From a virus, in IMG/VR virus record IMGVR_UViG_3300007734_000722, positions 1 to 51,979 of that record: DNA of 51,979 nucleotides. One strand, written 5' to 3'. Below, piece by piece: positions 38,026-45,628 of the stretch; position 1 is the first letter of the stretch; each line of letters opens with the position of its first letter. The translations under genes were made by a program, and so were the position numbers. A model generated the notes under the pieces. The model had not been told where the DNA came from. It saw only the letters and a program-made list of their open reading frames with translations, and made no database searches.

Positions 38026-38318
38026 CAGAAGAAGAATGGAACGACAAAGACTTAGCTTTTGAGAAAGCACTACGCAAACTCCGGGATGACTTCCCGGAGT
38101 TTTACCTTGAAGTGTGGGGACCATATGACTTTGTTGTTGGAGTCAACAGGGAAGAGTTTCAATCACACGATTTAATCATGGCTGAAATCATTGAACGAGA
38201 AGATGAGTGGCCAGCTGTAGTAGAAGAACTACACGAGGGATTTGATGCCAACTACGGCACAAACTGGGACAGGATTAACATAACAGTAAAGGAAGTACGA
38301 CGTAATGCAAGCAAGTGA
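38022..38318 (+). CDS. Acidic early protein, unknown (98 aa)
   Basis: Begins MTEEEWNDKDLAFEKALRKL; alpha/beta, acidic (FYLEVWGPYDFVVGVNREEF), ATGA overlap with the previous gene. A terminator-like hairpin lies at 38079-38103. Not recognised. Confidence 0.7.
   Translation: MTEEEWNDKDLAFEKALRKLRDDFPEFYLEVWGPYDFVVGVNREEFQSHDLIMAEIIEREDEWPAVVEELHEGFDANYGTNWDRINITVKEVRRNASK
38079..38103 (+). other. Intragenic terminator-like hairpin
   Basis: Perfect 8-bp stem CTCCGGGA/TCCCGGAG, 5-nt loop, then TTTT, at codons 20-28 of the 98-aa gene. Confidence 0.55.
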
Positions 38319-38640
38319 CACACATATTAAGTGGGTAGTAGGAGATATTAATCGAGAGTTTTGGTATGACCAAATCACAGAAGGTATACGTTACTGTGAA
38401 TGGGTAACCCAATGGCATGCCAGCTGGATTGGTTTTGATAATCCAAAAACATTGTTCCATATAGATATTCACGATGAACAAGAGGAGGTGCATACAATAT
38501 CTTCTCTCGACGTGCTGACATGGTTACAGAAAGCATGGTTGCTTGGAGATACAACGTTTGAGGAAGAACAGCAAGTAGATCAAGATGTTATTGACACAAT
38601 GCTACAAGAGTTATGTTTCGGTGAGTTAGTTTACGGTTAA
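38305..38640 (+). CDS. Early protein, unknown (111 aa)
   Basis: Begins MQASDTHIKWVVGDINREFW; beta strands WVTQWHASWIGFDNPKTLFH then an acidic helical C-terminus (FEEEQQVDQDVIDTMLQELC). Overlaps the previous gene by 14 nt. Not recognised. Confidence 0.7.
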   Translation: MQASDTHIKWVVGDINREFWYDQITEGIRYCEWVTQWHASWIGFDNPKTLFHIDIHDEQEEVHTISSLDVLTWLQKAWLLGDTTFEEEQQVDQDVIDTMLQELCFGELVYG

Positions 38641-38651
38641 GGAGAAAGATA

Positions 38652-39149
38652 ATGCCTAATTGGTGTATGAATGAATTGACGATCACTGGCCCAGCAGACA
38701 AAGTGTTTGCTTGGGCTGAGTTACACACTACAAAGTATGAGACAAGCACATCAGTACTAGACTTTAATAAGTCTGTGCCACAGGAATTAGATGAAGATGG
38801 CAACGGTAATGTTGACTGGCAGTATAACAACTGGGGTACTAAATGGGGAGCTTGTGATACATCCTACCTTGACTATAAAGACGGTCACATAGTCATTGGG
38901 TTTGACACTCCATGGGGTCCAGCAGACATATGGATACTTACTATGTCTGACATGTTTCCTGACCTTGAGTTTACATGTCGCTATGCTGAACCCGGTATGT
39001 GCTTTGCTGGCAATATATATGCTGGAGCTAAAGGCTATGAACATGTACAGCGCAGTGGTGATGAACTAGAAGACGATGACTACCACCTAATGGGTGCTGA
39101 AACCTGTGATGAGTGCAAGAACTGGGATGCAAACTGCACGTGTGAGTAA
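38652..39149 (+). CDS. Api92-like (DUF1281-type) protein (165 aa)
   Basis: MPNWCMNELTITGPADKVFA at the start and YNNWGTKWGACDTSYLDYKD in the middle match the Api92-like family with a ferredoxin-like fold, common in phages and plasmids, role unclear. The C-terminus adds CDECKNWDANCTC, a Cys cluster. AAGGAG lies seven bases before the ATG. Confidence 0.75.
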   Translation: MPNWCMNELTITGPADKVFAWAELHTTKYETSTSVLDFNKSVPQELDEDGNGNVDWQYNNWGTKWGACDTSYLDYKDGHIVIGFDTPWGPADIWILTMSDMFPDLEFTCRYAEPGMCFAGNIYAGAKGYEHVQRSGDELEDDDYHLMGAETCDECKNWDANCTCE

Positions 39150-39170
39150 GGTATACTCATGTATTACTTT

Positions 39171-39176
39171 TATAAT
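39171..39176 (+). promoter_or_regulatory. Possible internal -10 box
   Basis: TATAAT on the plus strand 12 nt before ATG 39189, with AAAGG in between; no good -35. May add transcription inside the long operon. Confidence 0.3.
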
Positions 39177-39188
39177 TGAAAGGTTCGT

Positions 39189-39587
39189 ATGTTACAAGAT
39201 TTAATTAATTTGTTGGATGCCATGAAAAAGAATAGTGATTACAAAGATGGATGGGACAAGCTAGAACCACTAATTGGATTGAATGGAGTTGTTTCATTAT
39301 CGTGGCCACAATGGCGACTTAAGATTGTTACGTTCCGTATGCCTAGAGAATGGGATGGCACTGCTGAAGCAGCAGAAGATATACGCACTATCGATAATTT
39401 GTTTTGGCACGAAGATCGTATTGTTTGGATTACAGATAAAAACAAAAACATGTATGACGAGACAACGTTAATACGAGTAACAGTAGCTGATGTAATAGAT
39501 GAGTTCCTATCCGGTAAATGGACTCCGCCATGGAAATGTGGTTACTGTGTCAGCCGACACAAAGGTTTATTGCAACCTAAGTTCTAA
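39189..39587 (+). CDS. Early protein, unknown (132 aa)
   Basis: Begins MLQDLINLLDAMKKNSDYKD; middle strands VSLSWPQWRLKIVTF and IVWITDKNKNMYDETTLIRV; end has KCGYC. AAAGG precedes the ATG by five bases. Shares TAATG with the next gene. Not recognised. Confidence 0.72.
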   Translation: MLQDLINLLDAMKKNSDYKDGWDKLEPLIGLNGVVSLSWPQWRLKIVTFRMPREWDGTAEAAEDIRTIDNLFWHEDRIVWITDKNKNMYDETTLIRVTVADVIDEFLSGKWTPPWKCGYCVSRHKGLLQPKF

Positions 39588-40141
39588 TGCCAACACGTAG
39601 ACGTAATGCATATCACGCTGTCTGTTACATTGTGTCTAGTAATAAACGCAATGTAGCAGTCAGCAATCAATTTGTTGCCAAGATTGTTTATCAACACTGG
39701 ATAAGCATCTGTCAACAAAATGCTATTGATAATGTCATTAGTGTGCATGCACTAATGTCACCCAATAGCTGGTCTACTTGGAGCCGTAAGCATATTGTGC
39801 GCTTGTTAAACAACGCATGGAAGTGGAGGCTGTTATGTAAAACAGTAATTAAAAACGAAACAACTAAAGAAACAATGTCAAATACACAAATGAAAATAAC
39901 AGGAGATGATTATGAATACAACGCTGAATACACGTACAGCTCACTACCTAAGCCAGTTCTACACGCTCTCGATAATGCTCTGTCAGATGCTAACATCCTT
40001 CAATTACTATTACGTGCACCGACTGCATTGTCTGCACACGTAGCAGTAAAAGCCGAAGGATATGTTAAGTGGGCAGACGGTACAAGAATAGACCATATCA
40101 AACAAGTATGGGAGTTCTTGAACTATGAAGTCAAAAGATGA
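39587..40141 (+). CDS. Basic early protein, unknown (184 aa)
   Basis: Two parts: a basic N-terminal half (MPTRRRNAYHAVCYIVSSNK, then WSRKHIVRLLNNAWKWRLLC) and an acidic/neutral C-terminal half (MKITGDDYEYNAEYTYSSLP ... EVKR). The second half could alternatively start at the internal ATG 39875 (MSNTQMKITG). Not recognised. Confidence 0.65.
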   Translation: MPTRRRNAYHAVCYIVSSNKRNVAVSNQFVAKIVYQHWISICQQNAIDNVISVHALMSPNSWSTWSRKHIVRLLNNAWKWRLLCKTVIKNETTKETMSNTQMKITGDDYEYNAEYTYSSLPKPVLHALDNALSDANILQLLLRAPTALSAHVAVKAEGYVKWADGTRIDHIKQVWEFLNYEVKR

Positions 40142-40229
40142 AGATGTACGAGTAGGGTGCATCACGACGTTTATTATCTTAGTCTTGATTGCAATTACAT
40201 TGTACATTGATGTAATACGTAGTCGATGA
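40125..40229 (+). CDS. 34-aa membrane peptide
   Basis: ATG 40125 lies within the previous gene with GGGAG ten bases upstream; encodes MKSKDEDVRVGCITTFIILV then LIAITLYIDVIRSR. Residues 12-28 form one membrane helix with a basic end. Stop overlaps the next start as ATGA. Confidence 0.55.
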   Translation: MKSKDEDVRVGCITTFIILVLIAITLYIDVIRSR

Positions 40230-40609
40230 GACGCAATAGAGCAGAAGCAACACTGCAACAACAAGTTGTACACCTATTAACTACCTGCGGTTACACAGTA
40301 ATGGAGATAGGTAAGTCACGTGGAAAAACAAGATGTACTAAATGTGGCAACTGGAGTTACTCTACAGGGTGGCAAGGCAACACAGTTGGTGCACCTGACT
40401 TATATGTACATCACAAGCAATGGAACTTCTGCTCTGTTGGCATTGAATTGAAAACAGAGAAAGGATTAGTAAGAAAAGAACAACAAGACTTTTCAGATAA
40501 ACACTTAGTTGTAATATGCAGATCAATTGAAGACGTGATTAATCACATTATCACTATTGACAAAATGTTTGGATTAAATAGTAAATTGGAGAATCTTACG
40601 TGGATGTAA
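40226..40609 (+). CDS. VRR-NUC-type nuclease with zinc insertion (127 aa)
   Basis: GAPDLYV (residues 55-61), GIELKTEKG (72-80) and KEQQDF (84-89) give the VRR-NUC order of catalytic Asp, Glu-x-Lys and Gln; the end HLVVICRSIEDVINHI matches the family. An insertion with RCTKCGNWSYSTG adds a CxxC. Such enzymes act on branched DNA or as Holliday-junction resolvases. It starts the recombination part of the operon. Confidence 0.8.
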   Translation: MRRNRAEATLQQQVVHLLTTCGYTVMEIGKSRGKTRCTKCGNWSYSTGWQGNTVGAPDLYVHHKQWNFCSVGIELKTEKGLVRKEQQDFSDKHLVVICRSIEDVINHIITIDKMFGLNSKLENLTWM

Positions 40610-41256
40610 ATAAAATTTGGCCTTTAGCTTTAGAAGATCACGATGCATGGTTAGATGTTGAGCCATTTACGATGGTATATGTGGCAAGACATCAGATGCG
40701 CGAGCAATCACTCTCATGTAAAAGCACTGGGCCATGGACGTTTTTGAATATATGGACTACCAAAGAATTAGCAATCACACAATTAAATGAAGGCGGTGAA
40801 GGACCTGATGACTACTTCCTAATAGAAGTACCCTTAGCTGAATTATGTAGTGTATACAGAGCGATTGTCCTTGATGGCAAGCCAATGCTTTTGACGGGAT
40901 CAACTATTAGTTTCACTATGTCATCTACATATTTACCTAGTAATCATTTGTTCTCATGCCCATCATCTATTTGGCTTTATGCTGTAGACAAAAATGGAAA
41001 TGACGTAACAAGCATGGACGAAGCATTAGTTATCAGTTTGACAGTAGTTGGTTTATTAGTTGAACTACAAGATATCATCCCTGATTTTGATGCAGACTTT
41101 GCCAAAGGATTATATGAAATTAAAGCTATACCTTTCATAGGGCTAGTTAGCAAAGCGAGATATGTTTACACTGATCGTGATACTCACGACATGAAGAAAG
41201 CACTAGCACTCAGCAAGGCTAGTCGCACATCAATAATGGAGAAAGACAATGTTTAA
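40600..41256 (+). CDS. Early protein, unknown (218 aa)
   Basis: GTG start at 40600 with GGAG eight bases upstream (MDVNKIWPLALEDHDAWLDV). Alpha/beta protein with VYVARHQMREQSLSCKSTGP and TKELAITQLNEGGEGPDDYF; C-terminal DTHDMKKALALSKASRTSIM basic helix. Lies between the nuclease and annealing genes, so a recombination accessory is possible; not recognised. Confidence 0.68.
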   Translation: MDVNKIWPLALEDHDAWLDVEPFTMVYVARHQMREQSLSCKSTGPWTFLNIWTTKELAITQLNEGGEGPDDYFLIEVPLAELCSVYRAIVLDGKPMLLTGSTISFTMSSTYLPSNHLFSCPSSIWLYAVDKNGNDVTSMDEALVISLTVVGLLVELQDIIPDFDADFAKGLYEIKAIPFIGLVSKARYVYTDRDTHDMKKALALSKASRTSIMEKDNV

Positions 41257-41842
41257 CCCACGTGATCACTTTATTAATCTCAAAGGCAAGCAATACTTGC
41301 CTGTTGCTGCACGTATTGCATGGTTTAGAGAGGACCATCCAGACTGGACAATTAAAACGTATGCAGTGCCCGAACTTTCGGGCGCTGATTACTGTACTTT
41401 TGCTGCCGAGATTCTTGATTCATCAGGCAGACTTATTGCTAAAGCTCACAAGACAGAACACGAAAAGCACTTTGCTGATTACCGTGAGAAGGCAGAGACA
41501 GGCGCTATTGGGCGAGCATTGGCATTGTGCGGGTATGGGACACTGTTTGCTCAGGAGTTAGAGGAACCTATTACACCAGCTGGTGACATGCGTATTGTAG
41601 ATACACCACAACAAGTTAAGACTACTACTCTTACACCGGGTAAACAGTTTAATCTAGAATGCAAACGTATATGGGGCGCAGGTATTACATCGTCAGATAT
41701 GAAACGTGTGTTTGAGCGTCTGGCTGGCCACACGGACACAAGTGATACAAACCTACGGTTGGTTGTTGAAGTGCTTCAAGGGTTCAATACACCTGAAGAA
41801 GCTGAGGCTGTGTTTCTAGCAGTAGAGGAAGAGGGTAACTAA
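41249..41842 (+). CDS. Rad52/Sak-like single-strand annealing candidate (197 aa)
   Basis: KGKQYLPVAARIAWFREDHP at the start and KAETGAIGRALALCGYGT at residues 81-98 match a phage group related to single-strand annealing proteins (Sak/Rad52-type). The C-terminal half (TPGKQFNLECKRIWGAGITS) is a separate helical domain often seen in this group. The gene precedes a Gam/Gp157-like gene and follows a VRR-NUC nuclease, a typical recombination set. Biochemical activity is inferred. Confidence 0.58.
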   Translation: MFNPRDHFINLKGKQYLPVAARIAWFREDHPDWTIKTYAVPELSGADYCTFAAEILDSSGRLIAKAHKTEHEKHFADYREKAETGAIGRALALCGYGTLFAQELEEPITPAGDMRIVDTPQQVKTTTLTPGKQFNLECKRIWGAGITSSDMKRVFERLAGHTDTSDTNLRLVVEVLQGFNTPEEAEAVFLAVEEEGN

Positions 41843-42405
41843 TGAATACAGAAAAGTTTGACATCATTGGAGATAGTTATTGGGAGAAAGAGACCGGCGA
41901 GTATGCCGGTCCAGTAGATGGCTGGTTGGGTGATGAACTTAAAACAGAAGATGACGTTCTTTTAGCTTTACAGCGTTTACTAAAATATGAAACAGAACTT
42001 AAAGCTGAGCAACTTGCTATGCAATCTGTTGTAGATAGATACAAAGCAATGGTCAAAGATAAAGAACGTAAGGTTCAATGGTTACAAGCACGGTACGGCG
42101 CACAGATTGCCGACTTTGCTAAAACGCAATTGACAGGTAAAACAAAGACATGGAAGTGTCCATGGGGTCAGGTTGCATTTCGCACATCGCAACCGACGTT
42201 CTCTATTCTTGATGATGAGAAGGCTGCATACGTAATTCCACTTAGCCTTGACGCTATCAAAACTGAATACAAGATCTACAAAAGCAAGATCCCAAAAGAA
42301 GTACAACTTACGTTAGTTGAGCAGTACCCTGACATCTTCAGTGTGACAGAAGCCACAGAGAACTTTAGTGTTAAAGCATTGACAGCAAGCGACACTGAGG
42401 AGTAA
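41842..42405 (+). CDS. Gam/Gp157-like host-nuclease inhibitor candidate (187 aa)
   Basis: Long helical N-terminal coil (LLALQRLLKYETELKAEQLA then VVDRYKAMVKDKERKVQWLQ), then GKTKTWKCPWGQVAFRTSQP and PLSLDAIKTEYKIYKSKIPK. This coiled-coil plus beta layout resembles Gam and siphovirus Gp157 proteins, which protect DNA ends. Stop-start overlap TAATG with the annealing gene. Hairpin GACCGGC/GCCGGTC near the 5' end. Confidence 0.6.
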   Translation: MNTEKFDIIGDSYWEKETGEYAGPVDGWLGDELKTEDDVLLALQRLLKYETELKAEQLAMQSVVDRYKAMVKDKERKVQWLQARYGAQIADFAKTQLTGKTKTWKCPWGQVAFRTSQPTFSILDDEKAAYVIPLSLDAIKTEYKIYKSKIPKEVQLTLVEQYPDIFSVTEATENFSVKALTASDTEE

Positions 42406-42414
42406 GATTGCATT

Positions 42415-42486
42415 GCTCCGTAACTATATCCCACGGAGCACAACTACCAAATGGAGGACCACGGACATCAACACCGTGGTCCTTTT
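42415..42486 (+). other. Two consecutive hairpins between gam-like and next gene
   Basis: First GCTCCGT/ACGGAGC (42415-42439), then GGACCACGG/CCGTGGTCC with TTTT (42456-42486). The second looks like a terminator. They fill the largest gap of the recombination/replication segment. Confidence 0.6.
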
Positions 42487-42506
42487 GCACCATAGAAAGA
42501 AAGAGT

Positions 42507-43124
42507 ATGAGTGACGAGTTAGTTTATATTGGTAGCATCCCAGACGCGGTAAGCGTCACTGACATTGGATTACAGTTTAACCACGACATTGAATACGATC
42601 AGTGGTTACGCCTGATGGCTACACTACAGCAATTAACAACAGCATTTCAGTTTGCAATTGGTGATGCACTTAACTACGGACAAAAACGATACGGTGAGAA
42701 GTATGCACAGGCTATGGATGTTACTGGTTGCGCTTACCAGAGTCTTGCTAACTGGAGCTGGGTTTCTAGTCATGTTCCTATTAATAACCGTGTTGCAGGT
42801 CTTAGCTGGACTCACCACAGGTTGGTCGCAAATATGGGAACCGAGCAACAGAAACAAATCTTAGAGTCAGCAAAAGCCAGAGGCGTGTCTGTTACAGAGT
42901 TTGAAAGAGAACTAAAAGGCGATAAAGAAGAAGAGAAGAAACCACTTAAATCAATTGAGATACCAAGTGGCTGGACAGTTGACGATGTTAATAAAGCTTT
43001 GTCACTAATCAGCACAACACCAATACCACTACAAGAAGTTTATGACGCAGGACTTACAAAGCTATCTGAAGATGATGAAGTACAGCGAGTAAGGTATTGC
43101 GATCAATGTCCATATAACCAATAA
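42507..43124 (+). CDS. Conserved phage protein, unknown (205 aa)
   Basis: Start ATG 42507 (MSDELVYIGSIPDAVSVTDI) chosen because a frame from 42408 would cross the hairpins. FQFAIGDALNYGQKRYGEKY and LSWTHHRLVANMGTEQQKQI are typical of a phage/plasmid group with HTH-like helices; C-terminal YCDQCPYNQ has a CxxC. A DNA-binding role in replication is plausible given the next gene. Confidence 0.68.
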   Translation: MSDELVYIGSIPDAVSVTDIGLQFNHDIEYDQWLRLMATLQQLTTAFQFAIGDALNYGQKRYGEKYAQAMDVTGCAYQSLANWSWVSSHVPINNRVAGLSWTHHRLVANMGTEQQKQILESAKARGVSVTEFERELKGDKEEEKKPLKSIEIPSGWTVDDVNKALSLISTTPIPLQEVYDAGLTKLSEDDEVQRVRYCDQCPYNQ

Positions 43125-43133
43125 GGAGTTTCA

Positions 43134-43844
43134 ATGATTACCGTATTTAACGGCAAGTCTTTTGGCTTGTCCGGTGCATCGTCGTCTGGCTTTGTACAAA
43201 TTGATAGACTACTCGTCAATCACATTGCCAGCTTTACACCATCTGGATTTGTCACATTCATGGCTTTAGTTATGCATGTTGACAATGAGGGATACTGCTG
43301 GCCTAGTATCAAACGTTTATGTGAATGCACAGGCTTGTCGGAGACAACAGTGAAGACTGCACTACATCATCTGTCATCAATGAAAATCAATGACTGTCGC
43401 TTGCTAGAAATCAATGGCAGAACTTCTCCTAATGGGAGAACAACAAGCAATGGATACAAGCTGTTTCCAGATTCTGTACAGCATTCGGACAACGTAAAGG
43501 TACAAGCAGTAAAGCAAGTACAGAAAGAGGTTTCTAAAGAAGATGACCCTGCATTCCCTCTCATGCAAGCATTTATGATTGAACGGTGGGGTCCATTCTC
43601 AAGTGAAAACATTACCGATAAAGATTGGAAAAACAATAGGTTAATCATCTGGCAAATGCATAAGGCTGGAGTAAAGCCAAGCGATGTCATAGAGAAGGTC
43701 AAGACACTCAAAAGCAAATGGCAATTAGAGATGATTACAGTTAGATCACTATGGAAGCATTGGGACACATATGCTTCATCGACGTATGGCAAAGTTACAA
43801 AAACTGCAAAGATAGAGGATTGGTTCAATGACAATAACGGATAA
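43134..43844 (+). CDS. wHTH replication initiator-like protein (236 aa)
   Basis: Leader ATAAGGAGTTTCA then ATG. N-terminal winged helix: FVTFMALVMHVDNEGYCWPS, IKRLCECTGLSETTVKTALH. The C-terminal half FPLMQAFMIERWGPFSSENI and IIWQMHKAGVKPSDVIEKVK is DnaD/O-like. Such proteins open the origin and bring in helicase. Two genes before DnaB, so origin binding is likely; the origin may lie within this gene. Confidence 0.7.
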   Translation: MITVFNGKSFGLSGASSSGFVQIDRLLVNHIASFTPSGFVTFMALVMHVDNEGYCWPSIKRLCECTGLSETTVKTALHHLSSMKINDCRLLEINGRTSPNGRTTSNGYKLFPDSVQHSDNVKVQAVKQVQKEVSKEDDPAFPLMQAFMIERWGPFSSENITDKDWKNNRLIIWQMHKAGVKPSDVIEKVKTLKSKWQLEMITVRSLWKHWDTYASSTYGKVTKTAKIEDWFNDNNG

Positions 43845-44265
43845 ATTACTAGCAATACTTTCGCAACTACCTAGTTCAATCCCATGGACTGAAACTAGTG
43901 AGACTGTATATAGAGTAGCTATCAACGGATTAAAGGATGAAGACATCAAAGGTGGCACACAACGTATTCTTACACGATGTAAGTTTAGACCTACACCATC
44001 AGAGGTGTTAAATTACATCGCTATCGACAAGTATGGTGATGCACAACCGCATATGGTTACACACGACATTAGTGAAGGAATCAGAAAGGGTACCGATCCC
44101 AATAGCCTACATCCAACGGTGGTACTAGTACTAAAGAAGACTGGCGGATACAAAGCATGGAGGGTTGAGCCACCACTCAAAGGGCAACAACTTCAAGATG
44201 TTATTAATGAAGTGCATATCGTTAGACTGACGGAATACATAAATGAACAAAGAACCAAATCTTAG
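43828..44265 (+). CDS. Possible helicase loader (145 aa)
   Basis: MTITDKLLAILSQLPSSIPW followed by VYRVAINGLKDEDIKGGTQR and FRPTPSEVLNYI resembles the short helical loader/inhibitor proteins (G39P type) that pair with phage DnaB. It overlaps both the initiator (17 nt) and DnaB (23 nt). Assignment is mainly from position and helical pattern. Confidence 0.4.
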   Translation: MTITDKLLAILSQLPSSIPWTETSETVYRVAINGLKDEDIKGGTQRILTRCKFRPTPSEVLNYIAIDKYGDAQPHMVTHDISEGIRKGTDPNSLHPTVVLVLKKTGGYKAWRVEPPLKGQQLQDVINEVHIVRLTEYINEQRTKS

Positions 44266-45628
44266 AAGCGTCGGCTTCAATATTGAAATCCCTTCAGATA
44301 TTATGAGTGAGCAATCGCTCATAGCATCTGTTCTTCTTGGTGGAAAGAAGTTATTTAAGAACCTAACACACATAAATAAAAGCATGTTCTATAGGGTGTC
44401 GCATAGCCTTATATGGGATGCATACATAGCAATTGATGCAGCAGGTCAAGACATCGATATTGTTACCGTAAATGAGGAATTGACAAAGCGTAATGCATTA
44501 GAAGCTTGTGGTGGTCTTGGATACATCATGCAGTGTGCTGAACTATTACCAAGTACTTCCAACTACGAGAGTTATGTCAAGCTAGTAATTGAATACCACC
44601 GTCGTAGAGAGATAATCTTTTCATCAGAATTGGCTAGCAAGAAGGCATCTATTGGTGACGATGATATTGATTCGATCATAGCTGATTTAAATAAATCTGT
44701 TTCTTTTACTAATTCCGGAAACGCATCTGAAGATTTATCCAAATTAATTTGGGACACAACATCAGAAGCGTTATCCAGAGAGGTTGATAAAGCAGACTTC
44801 TCGATTGCGTCTGGTTATGAAGAAGTTGATTCGATTACAGGTGGCTGGAGGGATGGTGAATTAATCATCTTGGGCGGTCGTCCATCAATGGGTAAATCCA
44901 GTTTAGGGTTACAATATGCATGGAACGCAGCTCGTTTCATGAGGACGCTAGACAAAAGGACAGGAGTACTTATCATCAGCGCAGAGATGTCGAAAGACAT
45001 GGTAACTGCACGTATGCTTTCAATCTACAGTGAAGTGGATAGCCAAGTTATACAGACAAAGAAACTGAATAACTATCAGAAGGATAAGCTACAGACCGTA
45101 GCTCAGGAGGCTAGGACACTTAATGTTAGGATTATCGCAGATAAAACTGTCACCCTTGGAGGAATTAGAGATGCCATCAGGGACGCACAAAAATCTTTTC
45201 ATGTTGGCTTGGTGGTTGTTGATTACCTACAGATGATAGCAATGCCAAGTTCATACAAGTCAGAGAATCGTACTCGTGACATCGGTGTGATTAGTCGTGG
45301 GTTGAAAGACATTGCTCGTGAGTACAAGTGTCCCGTGATTGCTTTGTCGAGTTTATCTAGAGCAGTTGAACAGCGACAGGATAAGCGACCCATGATGTCA
45401 GACCTAAGAGAATCAGGAGACATTGAATCAGATGCTGATGTTATTCAGTTTATATACCGAGCTGGCTACTATGAGCAGAAGCAATCTGGCGATGAAGAAC
45501 AAGGATCGGACAAGGCAGAAGTAATTACTGCTAAGAATAGAAATGGAAAAACCGGGGTGTCACTACTACAGTTTGAACCCCGGTACGCAAAGTTTACTGA
45601 GTTTCAATCAGGAGGGTTTTTCCTTTAA
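44243..45628 (+). CDS. dnaB: Replicative DNA helicase, DnaB family
   Basis: 461 residues. N-terminal domain EQSLIASVLLGGKKLFKNLT; RecA core with Walker A GGRPSMGKSS at 211-220, Walker B GLVVVDYLQM, and ALSSLSRAVEQRQDKRPMMS then DLRESGDIESDADVIQFIYR. It unwinds DNA at the fork as a hexamer. Last gene of the operon; its 3' end overlaps the convergent endolysin gene by 21 nt. An ACCGGGGT/ACCCCGGT inverted repeat lies near its end (45551-45584). Confidence 0.94.
   Translation: MNKEPNLRSVGFNIEIPSDIMSEQSLIASVLLGGKKLFKNLTHINKSMFYRVSHSLIWDAYIAIDAAGQDIDIVTVNEELTKRNALEACGGLGYIMQCAELLPSTSNYESYVKLVIEYHRRREIIFSSELASKKASIGDDDIDSIIADLNKSVSFTNSGNASEDLSKLIWDTTSEALSREVDKADFSIASGYEEVDSITGGWRDGELIILGGRPSMGKSSLGLQYAWNAARFMRTLDKRTGVLIISAEMSKDMVTARMLSIYSEVDSQVIQTKKLNNYQKDKLQTVAQEARTLNVRIIADKTVTLGGIRDAIRDAQKSFHVGLVVVDYLQMIAMPSSYKSENRTRDIGVISRGLKDIAREYKCPVIALSSLSRAVEQRQDKRPMMSDLRESGDIESDADVIQFIYRAGYYEQKQSGDEEQGSDKAEVITAKNRNGKTGVSLLQFEPRYAKFTEFQSGGFFL

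Noticed and set aside
39912-40043. 43-aa frame with AGGAGATGATT before ATG inside the 184-aa gene
   Set aside because: Leu/Tyr-rich peptide without fold features, lying in a continuous longer frame; the good ribosome site may be chance or serve the longer gene's second half.
42408-42506. N-terminal extension of the 205-aa protein
   Set aside because: It would translate through both hairpins and has no ribosome site; ATG 42507 gives a protein that starts like a normal gene.
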